A stretch of DNA of 39,166 nt from positions 1-39,166 of the forward strand of contig JAIOIK010000203.1 in assembly GCA_019912545.1 (NCBI GenBank), in the 5' to 3' direction. The stretch comes from Ignavibacteria bacterium. GTDB taxonomy: Bacteria; Bacteroidota; Ignavibacteria; Tepidaquicellales; OLB5. Made by a program: the position numbers and the translations under genes. Below, piece after piece: positions 17,297-26,375 of this stretch. Within the stretch, counting starts at the first letter, position 1. The number at the start of each line of letters is the position of its first letter. Under the pieces are notes generated by a model. The model was not told the origin of the DNA and ran no database searches. It saw nothing but the letters and a program-made list of their open reading frames with translations.

Positions 17297-19516
17297 CTAT
17301 TTTATTAGCAGCATTTTCTTGGTATCAGAAAACTTTCCGGCAGTTATGCTGTAATAGTACACGCCGCTGGCAAAACTTGAAGCATTGAACTCGATATTGT
17401 AATAACCTTCGGTTTGAAGAAGATTATCAATCAATGTTGATACAAGTCTTCCCGAAACATCATATATCTTAAGCGTAACATTTGAAGTTTTGGGAATTCC
17501 GTAATTTACAATAGTTACAGGGTTAAACGGATTCGGGAAATTCTGAGAAAGTCCGAATACTATTGGAGTACCTGTCTGGTTCTGTATTCCCACATGCGGA
17601 GTTACTGTAAAGTTTGCGTTCGAAATATCATAGAAGATATTACCAACAGATTCGATCTTAATTCTTGCAGTAGTGTTCGAGATATCAGGCAAAGTAACCT
17701 GTTGAGTCCCGTCATTAGGTGTACTTGGGGCAAGTACTGTTGGCCAGGTGTTACCACCATCTGTTGAAAGAGATATCTTTACATTCGCACAGCTCACAGG
17801 TGCGGCAGTAGTGTTTGCAACATTCCATAGAATAGTCTGATTTCCGCCAATAGAGACATTCGTATTCGGAAATGTCACTAAAAACGGACCTGAAGTATTT
17901 GATACGTTAAATGCTATATCCCCAAAAGCAACTCCACCGCCGCCGGCGCGGTTATCTCTGACGGTCATTCTAAAGTTCAAATTTCTTGTATAAGTTGGAA
18001 GCAGCTCACCAAGTGTTTGAGTATTGTTTAACTGGTCAGAAAGTTTTGGAAAAATCCGTGTTCCATTTGTTGCCGGCGGAAAAGGCCTGAATAACGGAGC
18101 ATTGCCGCTTGGATTAGAAGGATTTCCTTGAGGCCCGGTATCCATTTCTTCCCATGAATATGTCATTGGATCATTATTTGGATCAGTTGCACTCCCGGTC
18201 AGGCTGAAATATGTTGATATTGGTATTGTAAAACCACCTGCAGGTACTGTTGGTGCAGGAGGTGAATTTCCAGTATTTGTAGTAACGGGGCAGAGGGCGC
18301 CGTTTCCTGACACTGTATAAGGAATCATTTCCTGGAACATGTTCCCTCCATGGAAATACGGAATACTATTATTGGCAAGATTTGGGGCGCAAACGCCTGC
18401 ATAACCCATAATAGTTATAGCGCTTCCGGGCTCCCATGCTGTTGGCGGATTAGCATTGCAGTTGGAATTGTTCTGAGTATGGTTACCACCAAACTGGTGT
18501 CCCATTTCGTGTGCAACGTAATCTATAGCCCATGGATCGCCGACGGGATTTGTAGAACCGGTAGCCCCGCGGGCTTTTTGGCTGGATATGCATACTACTC
18601 TAAGCCCTGCAATACCGCCAAATGTACCTGTGCTGAAAACATGCCCGATATCGTAATTTGCACTTCCGATAACCGCTGTCAGGTTGTTTTGGTTCTCAGT
18701 CAATAATGTGCTTCCGTTATTATTTGTATACGGGTCCGGAGCAGTTGTATATATGATTGTGTTATTATTTGCAATAAGAGTCAGTCGAACTGCCAGATCC
18801 TGTTCGTAAACTCCGGTGATCCTGTTGAGTGTTGTATTGATATTTGCTACAGTTCCGGCAAGCCCGCCGCAAACATTTGTATACTCAACTGTTGTAGCTA
18901 TTGCAATTCTGTATGTTCTAAGCTGTTCACCTGTTCTGCTGCCAGTAATCCTTGGTGTGAATACTTCGGCTTCAGAATTTTCATCTACATGGCAAACAAA
19001 CTTTGGATCAATTGCGGGGAAAAAGTCAGATTTATAGTATGAGATATAGTATTCAGTCTCATTCATGCTGTACGGATCAATAAATACAATTCCGTTGGGG
19101 GAAAGTATCATTGCATGAAACCCGAGCGGAGTGTAATCAAACCTTACTGTTGCAAACGGATCGTCTATACCCTGTCCGAGATAAGTTTTAATTTCGGGAT
19201 ATTGAATTGCAAGTCCGGGCTCCATAACCGGCGATTCAACTACTTTAAATCTGCTCATTGTTCCATTTGGCATCGGGAATGAAAAGATTGAATTAGAGTT
19301 GCGTACCTTTACATCAGCTTCCTTCGGGATACTGTTTATTACACCGAAAAATTCATATTTATTCAGGTAAACCGTGCGGAATGCTGAGGCTAATATGTAT
19401 CGTTCGCCTTTTGGCACTATTGATTCTTTGCTTACATCCTGCCAATATGGGGTTTCAGTAAGAGCCGTGGAAGTAAAAACTAGAGCAGTAACACACAACA
19501 AGAGGAAATATTTCAT
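17297..19516 (-). CDS. Reprolysin-like zinc metalloprotease with T9SS sorting domain (paralogue 1)
   Basis: This is a secreted protease of about 739 residues. The start is set at the ATG at 19516, where a signal peptide begins (MKYFLLLCVTALVFTS). The longer reading from 19570 would put 18 polar residues before it. After a propeptide-like region (to about 190), the catalytic domain carries VAHEMGHQFGGNH, the HEXXHxxGxxH zinc motif of metzincins (first His about residue 336). The later NNSIPYFHG and ITIMGYAG supply the Met-turn. Further on are a Cadherin-like or Ig-like segment (SLTGSATDPNNDPMTYSWEE) and a domain resembling Kre9/KNH (GGNQTILWNVANTT). The T9SS domain (LSQNFPNPFNPVTIVNY, ending DTKKMLLIK) closes the protein. 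It is tandem to a close paralogue. Confidence 0.92.
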   Translation of the reverse strand: MKYFLLLCVTALVFTSTALTETPYWQDVSKESIVPKGERYILASAFRTVYLNKYEFFGVINSIPKEADVKVRNSNSIFSFPMPNGTMSRFKVVESPVMEPGLAIQYPEIKTYLGQGIDDPFATVRFDYTPLGFHAMILSPNGIVFIDPYSMNETEYYISYYKSDFFPAIDPKFVCHVDENSEAEVFTPRITGSRTGEQLRTYRIAIATTVEYTNVCGGLAGTVANINTTLNRITGVYEQDLAVRLTLIANNNTIIYTTAPDPYTNNNGSTLLTENQNNLTAVIGSANYDIGHVFSTGTFGGIAGLRVVCISSQKARGATGSTNPVGDPWAIDYVAHEMGHQFGGNHTQNNSNCNANPPTAWEPGSAITIMGYAGVCAPNLANNSIPYFHGGNMFQEMIPYTVSGNGALCPVTTNTGNSPPAPTVPAGGFTIPISTYFSLTGSATDPNNDPMTYSWEEMDTGPQGNPSNPSGNAPLFRPFPPATNGTRIFPKLSDQLNNTQTLGELLPTYTRNLNFRMTVRDNRAGGGGVAFGDIAFNVSNTSGPFLVTFPNTNVSIGGNQTILWNVANTTAAPVSCANVKISLSTDGGNTWPTVLAPSTPNDGTQQVTLPDISNTTARIKIESVGNIFYDISNANFTVTPHVGIQNQTGTPIVFGLSQNFPNPFNPVTIVNYGIPKTSNVTLKIYDVSGRLVSTLIDNLLQTEGYYNIEFNASSFASGVYYYSITAGKFSDTKKMLLIK

Positions 19517-19766
19517 GCTATTTGTTTTTTGATTTATAAATAAATATGAAGACGAACCTAATAATCTCAACCGTAATGTTAATATTTTATTTGTTATTCA
19601 TTTCCCGGTTTAATCTTCTGTTAGACCGATTCTGAATTGCATTATTCTCAAATAAATATTTCGTAAATATAGTGTCAAGTAAACTGCTAATCAATGATAG
19701 TAAAGAAACAAAATGTAGGAGTTATAGTTAGTTACTAAGCAGTATGGTGTGTAAGAAAAAGCCCAC

Positions 19767-19796
19767 AAAAAACCCCGTGTAATTAATGCCACGGGG
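19767..19796 (-). terminator. Intrinsic terminator for the metalloprotease gene at 19825
   Basis: On the minus strand CCCCGTG (19796-19790) pairs perfectly with CACGGGG (19779-19773) across a ten-base loop and is followed by six Ts. It therefore separates the two protease transcripts. Confidence 0.85.
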
Positions 19797-19824
19797 CTTG
19801 TGAATGAGGTCAAATGTGATTCAA

Positions 19825-22029
19825 TTACTTTATCAGTATCATCTTTTTAGAATCAACAAACTTACCGGTTGTTAATCTATAAAAATAAACTCCGCTTGGA
19901 AGGCTTGTAGCATCAAATTCTATGCCGTAATAGCCTTCGGTCTTAACTTCGTTGTTTATCAGAACCGAGACCAGCTTACCCGTTACATCATAGACTTCCA
20001 GTGTTACACCGGCTTTTTCAGGAACTCCGTAATGAATAATTGTTACAGGATTGAACGGATTGGGGAAATTCTGCTCAAGCATGAACTGTGCAGGTACACC
20101 TGTTTGCGGCTGAATACCAATATTAATTGCAATAGTAAAATTCACATTGGATATATCAAAGAACACATTTCCAACAGATTCCACTTTTATTCTTGCCTGG
20201 TTATTATCAATTGCAGGCAAAGTTACTGATTCAGAGCCGTCATTTGGTGTACTTGCGGCAAGAACTGTTGGCCAGGTATTTCCGCCATCTGTAGAGAGTG
20301 AAATCATTACATTAGCGCAGCTAACAGGCGCAGCAGTGGTGCCGGCTACATCCCATGTTGCAGTAATTGCGCCGCTCAATGTATCTGCAATATTCGGAAA
20401 TGTTACAAGGAACGGCCCCGCAGCATCAGTAACAGAAAACGCAATATCCTGAGAAGCAATACCGCCGCCGCCTGCGCGGTTATCTCGGACTGTCAACTTA
20501 AAATTCAGGTCTCTTGTATATGTTGGCAGTAATTCGCCCAGAGTCTGATTGTTGTTAATGATATTAGCAAGTTTCGGGAACAACCTTGTACCACTTGTTA
20601 CCGGCGGGAACGGCCTGAATATAGGTGCATTACCCGAAGGTGAGTTTGGATTACCCTGTGGGCCAATATCCATTTCTTCCCACGAATAAGTTAAAGGATC
20701 GTTTTCGGGGTCGGTTGCACTGCCTGTTAAACTGAAATATGTAGATTTGGGGATAGTAAAACCGCCCGCCGGAACCGTTACAACAGGGGGATTATTACCG
20801 GTATTTGTATTTACCGGGCAAAGAGCACCGTTTCCTGATACTGTAAATGGAACTATTTCAATAAAAATATTTCCTCCGTGAAAATAAGGGATACTGTTGT
20901 TAGCTAAATTAGGGGCGCAAACTCCGGCATAGCCCATAATAGTTATACCACTGCCCGGCTCCCATGCTGTTGGCGGATTAGCATTGCAGTTCGAATTGTT
21001 CTGAGTGTGGTTACCACCAAACTGGTGTCCCATTTCGTGTGCAACGTAATCTATCGCCCAGGGGTCGCCCACCGGATTGGTTGATCCCGTTGCGCCGCGA
21101 CCTTTTTGTCCTGTAAGACATACTACTCTTAAGCCTGCTATTCCGCCAAAACTTCCGGTACTGAAAACATGTCCGATATCATAATTTGCATTACCAATAA
21201 CATTATCAAGGTTATTCTGGTTTTCGGTAAGCATTGCACTGCCATTGTTATTTGTGTACGGGTCAGGGGCGGTAGTATAGATTATTAAGTTATTATTTGC
21301 TATGAGTGATAGCCTGACTGCAAACTCTAACTCATATACTCCTGTGATCCTGTTGAGAGTAGTGGTTATATTACTTGCTGCACCGCCGGCTCCGCCGCAT
21401 ACACCCGTATATTCTACAGTTGTTGCAATTGCAATCCTGTAAGTATGCAATTGTTCTCCGGTCCTCATAAGCATTGGGCCGTTGTAACTTACCTTTTCAA
21501 CCGCTGATTCAGTTAAGCAGTTAAAATAATCCGTCCTGGGACAATCTGATTTGTAATACGAGATGTAATAATCAGTATTGTTCATAGTATAGGGATCTAT
21601 CATTACTGTTCCGTTAGGAGAGTAAACCATTGCATGAAAGCCGAGATATGTATAATCAAATCTAATCGTAGCATATTGATCGTCAATTCCCTGTCCTAAA
21701 TAAGTTTTGATCAACGGGTATTTCCCGGCAAGGCCGGTTTCCATAATCGGTGATTCTACTACTCTGAAGCGCTGCATAGAGCCATCCGGCATTGGGATTG
21801 AGAACACAGCTTCTGAATTCTTAACTTTTACATTTTCTTCTTTCGGAATATCTGCCATTTGCCGGAAAAACTCGCTTTTATTGAGGTACAATGTCCGGAA
21901 AGAAGTCGCTTTAATTAATCTTTCTCCCTGGATAAGCGCTGCATCCATATCCTGCCAGCAAACCTGTGATGAAAATGCAGCAGTTGTCATACCAAGTATT
22001 AATACAATAAATATTTGAAATTTTTTCAT
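19825..22029 (-). CDS. Reprolysin-like zinc metalloprotease with T9SS sorting domain (paralogue 2)
   Basis: This 734-residue protease is collinear with the gene at 17297 over its whole length, including propeptide, catalytic and C-terminal regions. The signal peptide is MKKFQIFIVLILGMTTAAF. The zinc motif HEMGHQFGGNH begins near residue 331 and is identical to the paralogue. The region around it is nearly unchanged, while the propeptide (about 170-185) and the sorting domain differ more. It has a T9SS type A domain: LEQNFPNPFNPVTIIHY, then VTLEVYDVTGKLVSVL, ending DSKKMILIK. The two genes arose by tandem duplication and have separate terminators. They likely degrade extracellular protein, perhaps with different expression or surface location. 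Confidence 0.93.
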   Translation of the reverse strand: MKKFQIFIVLILGMTTAAFSSQVCWQDMDAALIQGERLIKATSFRTLYLNKSEFFRQMADIPKEENVKVKNSEAVFSIPMPDGSMQRFRVVESPIMETGLAGKYPLIKTYLGQGIDDQYATIRFDYTYLGFHAMVYSPNGTVMIDPYTMNNTDYYISYYKSDCPRTDYFNCLTESAVEKVSYNGPMLMRTGEQLHTYRIAIATTVEYTGVCGGAGGAASNITTTLNRITGVYELEFAVRLSLIANNNLIIYTTAPDPYTNNNGSAMLTENQNNLDNVIGNANYDIGHVFSTGSFGGIAGLRVVCLTGQKGRGATGSTNPVGDPWAIDYVAHEMGHQFGGNHTQNNSNCNANPPTAWEPGSGITIMGYAGVCAPNLANNSIPYFHGGNIFIEIVPFTVSGNGALCPVNTNTGNNPPVVTVPAGGFTIPKSTYFSLTGSATDPENDPLTYSWEEMDIGPQGNPNSPSGNAPIFRPFPPVTSGTRLFPKLANIINNNQTLGELLPTYTRDLNFKLTVRDNRAGGGGIASQDIAFSVTDAAGPFLVTFPNIADTLSGAITATWDVAGTTAAPVSCANVMISLSTDGGNTWPTVLAASTPNDGSESVTLPAIDNNQARIKVESVGNVFFDISNVNFTIAINIGIQPQTGVPAQFMLEQNFPNPFNPVTIIHYGVPEKAGVTLEVYDVTGKLVSVLINNEVKTEGYYGIEFDATSLPSGVYFYRLTTGKFVDSKKMILIK

Positions 22030-22227
22030 GAATTATATTTTAGTTATTTGTAAATTTTCATTTATTGTTCCAAAGTTGATGTAATTAGCATAAGATTGCT
22101 GGCAATATAGTTTGTATATCAAAAAATTACAATATATTAAATGCAAAGTACAGAACACAAAAACAATAATTGTGAATTCTGAAACAATAGGAATATTATT
22201 TAGGCTTATATATAACATCAGTTTATT

Positions 22228-22235
22228 TATATTTG
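22228..22235 (+). promoter_or_regulatory. Candidate -7 element just before the nucleoside phosphorylase
   Basis: TATATTTG matches TAnnTTTG and ends only 4 nt before the ATG at 22240. If used, the transcript would be leaderless or nearly so. No TTG is found 20 bp upstream, so support is weak. Confidence 0.3.
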
Positions 22236-22239
22236 TGTT

Positions 22240-23559
22240 ATGAATCCGGTTGAGATAATAAAAAAGAAACGAAATGGAGAAGTGCTCACTGAAGAAGATA
22301 TATTCTATTTTGTTTCACATTATGTTAAAGGGGAGATACCCGATTACCAGAAATCCGCTCTGTTAATGACTATATATTTCAGGGGGTTAAATGATTCTGA
22401 AACTCTTAGTTTTGTCAAAGCTTTTATCAATTCGGGTAAAAGAGTTGATCTCTCACACATCATGAAGCCTAAGATCGATAAACACTCTACCGGAGGAGTT
22501 GGTGATAAAACCTCTATCATCCTTGCCCCTCTTATAGCCTGTTTTGATATAGTGGTACCGATGATGTCGGGCAGGGGACTCGGGCACACAGGAGGAACAC
22601 TTGACAAGCTGGAATCTATCCCCGGATTTAACGTACATCTCAGCATTGCTGAATTTGTAAAAAACCTGGAGAAGCTTAATGTAAGCATGATCGGGCAGAC
22701 CGATGACCTGACACCGGCGGACAAAATGATCTATGCCCTGCGTGATGTTACTGCTACTGTCGAAAATGTAGGTTTGATAACTGCCAGCATTACGAGCAAG
22801 AAAATTGCAGAAGGTTCTGAAGGAATTGTTTTCGATGTTAAGGTTGGTAATGGCTCAACGCTTCCAACATACGAAAAATCGAAAGAACTTGCCTCTAAAC
22901 TTCTGAAAACATCAAGAGATTTCGGGCAGGATGCAATTGCTGTTTTAACTGATATGAGATCTCCACTAGGCTATTCAATTGGTAATTGGACTGAAATAAA
23001 AGAGTGTATTGAGATCATGAATCCTGCCTTAACCACCTCACCGCTCTCGGCTGATCTGATTGAAGTTACTTTATTCCTTGCCGGGGCAATGCTTAAACTT
23101 GCAGGTAAGTGCAATACTATTGATGAAGGTATTAAACAAGCTGGTGAGAAACTTTCCTGCGGAGAGTGCTTTAAAAAGTTTCTGGCTCTTGTAGAAATGC
23201 AGGGTGGGGATTCATCCGTAATTCTATCACCTGATAATTATCCTGCCGCTAAGTATGTTGATAAAATTACTTCCGAGAGCGGCGGATATCTTGAAAAGCT
23301 TGATGCTTTGACTTTCGGGCTTGCTGCGGTTAACCTGGGGTGCGGAAGGAAATCTGTGGTGGATAAAATTGATTATTCAGCATCAATATTGCTTGAGAAA
23401 AAAATAGGAGATGAAACAAGCAAAGGAGATGTTATTTGCAGAATTCTGGGCGAGACAGCTGAAAAAGTTGAATCAACAAAGAAATTGCTTATTAGCGGGA
23501 TCAAAGTCTCAAAATCCAAGCCCCAAAAATTGAGTAGAATAATAGAAGTAATTGATTAA
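22240..23559 (+). CDS. deoA: Thymidine/pyrimidine-nucleoside phosphorylase
   Basis: This 439-residue cytosolic enzyme splits thymidine or uridine with phosphate into the free base and (deoxy)ribose 1-phosphate, in nucleoside salvage. Family motifs are clear: the N-terminal alpha domain, the phosphate loop KHSTGGVGDKTS (about 82-93), the signature SGRGLGHTGGTLDKLESIPG, the substrate-side ITSKKIAEGSEGIVFDVKVG, and the C-terminal lobe from about 345. Length matches DeoA (440) and Pdp (433). Sequence alone does not decide between thymidine-specific DeoA and broader Pdp. The thermonuclease gene starts inside its last codons, so DNA degradation and nucleoside salvage may be coexpressed. Confidence 0.95.
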   Translation: MNPVEIIKKKRNGEVLTEEDIFYFVSHYVKGEIPDYQKSALLMTIYFRGLNDSETLSFVKAFINSGKRVDLSHIMKPKIDKHSTGGVGDKTSIILAPLIACFDIVVPMMSGRGLGHTGGTLDKLESIPGFNVHLSIAEFVKNLEKLNVSMIGQTDDLTPADKMIYALRDVTATVENVGLITASITSKKIAEGSEGIVFDVKVGNGSTLPTYEKSKELASKLLKTSRDFGQDAIAVLTDMRSPLGYSIGNWTEIKECIEIMNPALTTSPLSADLIEVTLFLAGAMLKLAGKCNTIDEGIKQAGEKLSCGECFKKFLALVEMQGGDSSVILSPDNYPAAKYVDKITSESGGYLEKLDALTFGLAAVNLGCGRKSVVDKIDYSASILLEKKIGDETSKGDVICRILGETAEKVESTKKLLISGIKVSKSKPQKLSRIIEVID

Positions 23560-24151
23560 GGCAGCTAAATTTACATTTAAGACCGTAATAACTCTTGTTA
23601 CGCTCTCACTTATTGCGTATTTCGGGTGGAAGTATGCATTGCCAAAGCTTGAGCAAAAAGATAACCGTACTGATGATTCTGCATTATTCCCGGTAACAAA
23701 AGTATTTGATGGCGACACTTTTGAAGTCGAGATTTCAGGCAAAAGGGAAAAAGTGCGAATGCTGGGCATTGATACTCCCGAAAAATATGATTCTGATAAG
23801 CTTGATCGTGATTCCGAGCGCACAAAAAAAGATAAAGAGATAATCCGCAGGCTTGGAAACCTTTCATCGGACTTTACAGTAAGACTAATAGGGGGAAAGA
23901 AAGTTAAACTGGCAGCGGACACAAAAGGCGACCAAACCGATAAATACGGCAGGCTGCTTAGATATGTTTACCTTGAAGACGGAACTTTTGTAAATAAAAA
24001 GATCATAGAAGATGGCTACGCAACTGCTTTCCGGCGGTTCAAAGTATCCAAAGAAAAAGAGTTTATTGAAGCGGAAAAAAATGCCAGGGAAAATAAAAGA
24101 GGACTTTGGGGCGAAATTGAAGGAATGAAATACATGAATACTCCGGAATAG
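23552..24151 (+). CDS. Membrane-anchored thermonuclease (SNase family)
   Basis: This is a 199-residue nuclease with an N-terminal membrane anchor (VITLVTLSLIAYFGW, about 12-26). The staphylococcal nuclease domain covers about 45-190. The catalytic pattern is present: VFDGDTFEVE, then RMLGIDTPE with the first Arg and the Glu, and GRLLRYVYLEDG with the second Arg, ending NARENKRGLWG. It should cut DNA or RNA outside the inner membrane with calcium. The start is a TTG at 23552 that overlaps the phosphorylase stop by 8 nt; no later start keeps the anchor. The overlap suggests translational coupling, so released nucleotides could feed salvage. Confidence 0.9.
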   Translation: MIKAAKFTFKTVITLVTLSLIAYFGWKYALPKLEQKDNRTDDSALFPVTKVFDGDTFEVEISGKREKVRMLGIDTPEKYDSDKLDRDSERTKKDKEIIRRLGNLSSDFTVRLIGGKKVKLAADTKGDQTDKYGRLLRYVYLEDGTFVNKKIIEDGYATAFRRFKVSKEKEFIEAEKNARENKRGLWGEIEGMKYMNTPE

Positions 24152-24267
24152 AATATCATTATAAAATCAAATGATTCATTTTGTATTCCATGATAAACAT
24201 GGTTTTAAATCTCAAAAATATTCAGTATTTTTACATCAAAGAAATCCAATTCTAAAGGAGAACATAA

Positions 24268-24663
24268 ATGAACAAAATTAAACTTTTCGCTGCTTTTGTT
24301 GTCTTATTTTTAGTAGTGGTTTCCTGCTCCAAACTTCAGAATCTGACCGGCGGGGACAGGCTCTACTTCTGTGAAAAATATACAACAAAAGAAGTAGGGG
24401 AAGGCACCAAATTCACAACAGGTACAATAACTGTTATGATGAAGCTTTCAAAGCCGATAGGAGTAACCTCGGTAGATATAAATGTAACCGATGTTGGCTC
24501 AGGTAAGCCGGTGGAGACTTTCCCGTTTACTGTGCAATCAAGCTGGGATTATATCCATTTTGATGACGTAGAGTTCAAAGAACCGGGGAAATATAAAGTT
24601 AGCTGCCTTAAAAAAGACGGGACTGTACTTGCAACAAATGAAGTTGAAATCACAGCAAAATAG
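24268..24663 (+). CDS. Small lipoprotein, unknown function
   Basis: This is a 131-residue protein with a lipoprotein signal peptide (FAAFVVLFLVVVSC, lipobox VVSC, acylated Cys about residue 20). The mature part is beta-rich, about 110 residues, with TKFTTGTITVMMKLSKPIG and a late GKYKVSCLKKDGTVLAT, consistent with one Ig-like or CARDB-like sandwich. No family is recognised. A strong AAAGGAG ribosome site precedes the ATG. A terminator follows directly (24685-24719), so it can be a single-gene transcript. Confidence 0.82.
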   Translation: MNKIKLFAAFVVLFLVVVSCSKLQNLTGGDRLYFCEKYTTKEVGEGTKFTTGTITVMMKLSKPIGVTSVDINVTDVGSGKPVETFPFTVQSSWDYIHFDDVEFKEPGKYKVSCLKKDGTVLATNEVEITAK

Positions 24664-24684
24664 AGTGATTATTCATTGAAATTC

Positions 24685-24719
24685 ATCCGGGTATGGATAA
24701 ATTCCAGCCCGGATTTTTT
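24685..24719 (+). terminator. Intrinsic terminator between the lipoprotein and barrel genes
   Basis: ATCCGGG (24685-24691) pairs with CCCGGAT (24708-24714), followed by a run of Ts ending at 24719, one base before the next ATG. The next gene therefore needs readthrough or another promoter. Confidence 0.85.
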
Positions 24720-25592
24720 ATGACATATATAAAAACAATAAAGATAATACTCATCACGGTCTTTTTTTTCTCTGCTTTTTCAGATCTGCATGCGCAAAAC
24801 AGAAAAAAAGTCAAAAGGCTTATTGATCTTTATGGACAAACAGCCTATTCATATTTCCTTAGCGCTAACCGGCCCGGATTTGGTGTTGATGCTTATACAA
24901 TTCAAAAAGGCAAATACTCCATTTCTTCGGGTGTTTCTTACAGTGATGAGACGATTGAAATTCCCTTATCTATAAGTTACGGGATCTCTAACAGACTTGA
25001 GGTCTTTGCAGGATTTTATCCTTATACTGAATCTTACAATTTTTCCGGTTCTAAAATCAGGGGTTTCGGAGACTCTTACCTAGGAGCAAAATATGTTTTC
25101 CAGAAGTCAGATAAATTTTCACATGCTGTTCAAAGTATCATCAAACTGCCCACAGCCTCGTCACAAACAGAGCTTGGGACCGGCAAATTTGATATTTGTT
25201 TTGGGATCGCACAAGGATTTTATACAGGGAACTTTGGATATGATATTAGCTTAGAACTTAATTTTTTGCAGAGACGGGATATACCAAGCCAAAGGAAGTA
25301 TATAACATTTTTACAGAGCGCAATAGATAGCATCAATAGCATATATGATTACAGGTTTGAACCTGAGCTCATAATATCATTGGGTCCTTCTTACCAATTC
25401 TCTGATAAATTCTCTGTATATGCCGGTGGCAGTTTTTCGCGCAATACCAGGTTAAATTACAACTCTACTTCCATATATAGCGGTGTTGGTTTTATGATCA
25501 CTAAGAAAGTCGGCCTATCTCTGGGAGGCTCTGTTACACTTGACGAATATAACAGTTGGGGTGTCTCTTCAGGCTTTAATATTACTTTGTAA
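24720..25592 (+). CDS. Outer membrane beta-barrel protein (MetA-type transporter-like)
   Basis: This is an exported barrel of about 290 residues. The start is set at ATG 24720, where a signal peptide begins (MTYIKTIKIILITVFFFS, cleavage after HAQ). The in-frame ATG at 24693 would sit in the loop of the terminator hairpin and prepend nine polar residues. Alternating strands run throughout, with motifs such as IKLPTASSQTELGTGKFDI that are typical of the Phenol_MetA_deg-like putative transporter group (PF13557), and a closing aromatic-ended strand WGVSSGFNITL. The cargo is unknown. No ribosome site is visible; the T-run of the terminator occupies its place. Confidence 0.8.
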   Translation: MTYIKTIKIILITVFFFSAFSDLHAQNRKKVKRLIDLYGQTAYSYFLSANRPGFGVDAYTIQKGKYSISSGVSYSDETIEIPLSISYGISNRLEVFAGFYPYTESYNFSGSKIRGFGDSYLGAKYVFQKSDKFSHAVQSIIKLPTASSQTELGTGKFDICFGIAQGFYTGNFGYDISLELNFLQRRDIPSQRKYITFLQSAIDSINSIYDYRFEPELIISLGPSYQFSDKFSVYAGGSFSRNTRLNYNSTSIYSGVGFMITKKVGLSLGGSVTLDEYNSWGVSSGFNITL

Positions 25593-25678
25593 TTCATTAA
25601 GTTACACTAATTCATTTCTTTGAGAAAGGTTGTTAAGCTTAAGTTGTCTTTTAATAATTTTTCTTCAAGGAGGGAAAA

Positions 25679-26101
25679 ATGAAATTAGTACTTTCCACAA
25701 TCATTGTTGGTATTATTCTGTTCCTGCTTGGCTGGCTTTCTTACGGCATGGTTCTTGCCGAGTATTTGAAGCCATATTATGGATTTATGCAGCGCCCCGA
25801 TAGCGATATGAAGATCTGGGCATTTGCTCTTGCAAGTTTTGTTCAGGCACTATTCCTATATGTAATTTATAACCAGGGTTATAAGGGAGGTTCTTCTATT
25901 ATCGAAGGATCAAAATTCGGTATTGTTATCGGATTATTTACATCAATTCCATATGTACTCTTTACATGGGGAGGGATGAAAGTGCCGTACAAAGCAGTTA
26001 TTCCGGATGGTATTGCGGTATTCATAATGATGCTGATTGCGGGAATCATCACGGCATTTATCCACGGCAAAAGAGATGTGAAAGTCCTGGAAGGAAAGTA
26101 A
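25679..26101 (+). CDS. Four-helix inner membrane protein, unknown function
   Basis: This is a 140-residue protein with four predicted transmembrane helices at about 3-24, 48-66, 82-102 and 112-131, a short charged tail (HGKRDVKVLEGK) and no catalytic motif. Layout and size resemble DUF1761-type or similar small membrane families, but I cannot assign one. AAGGAGG sits an ideal distance before the ATG, the strongest ribosome site in the window. The second 137-bp repeat begins 46 nt past its stop. Confidence 0.8.
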   Translation: MKLVLSTIIVGIILFLLGWLSYGMVLAEYLKPYYGFMQRPDSDMKIWAFALASFVQALFLYVIYNQGYKGGSSIIEGSKFGIVIGLFTSIPYVLFTWGGMKVPYKAVIPDGIAVFIMMLIAGIITAFIHGKRDVKVLEGK

Positions 26102-26147
26102 TAAGAAAAAGCTAATTTGATGAACATTTCACCAATGAATAATATGT

Positions 26148-26284
26148 GAGGCTGTCTCAAAAGTACCATTTTTCAGTGGCACAAACCCGCCTGTACGGGC
26201 AGACATTCTTGTCTGTGATCGTTAAACATAAATGAGGTTTTCGACAGACAAGAATGTCTGTCCCACTTGTTTTGAGCCAGCCTC
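26148..26284. mobile_element. 137-bp MITE-like palindromic repeat, copy 2
   Basis: This is homologous to copy 1 (45-181) in inverted orientation. The left end reads GAGGCTGTCTCAAAAGTACC, and the right end is its inverted repeat with one mismatch in the first 15 bases. The 54-bp core with two facing ACAGACAAGAATGTCTGT-type arms around TTAAACATAAATGAGG is shared. The GC-rich CCCGCCTGTACGGGC segment is on the left arm here and on the opposite arm in copy 1. It lies upstream of a disrupted gene. Confidence 0.78.
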
Positions 26285-26375
26285 TTCTGCTTAATTAAAT
26301 AGGCATAACTCTTTCTACGGAATACCAATTATATGATTGCTATATTGCTGATAAATTGAAAGATTTCCATCTTTA

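Noticed and set aside
22228-22240. Leaderless transcript for the nucleoside phosphorylase
   Set aside because: The -7 match is good but there is no upstream TTG at the right distance, so it is listed only as a weak promoter candidate.
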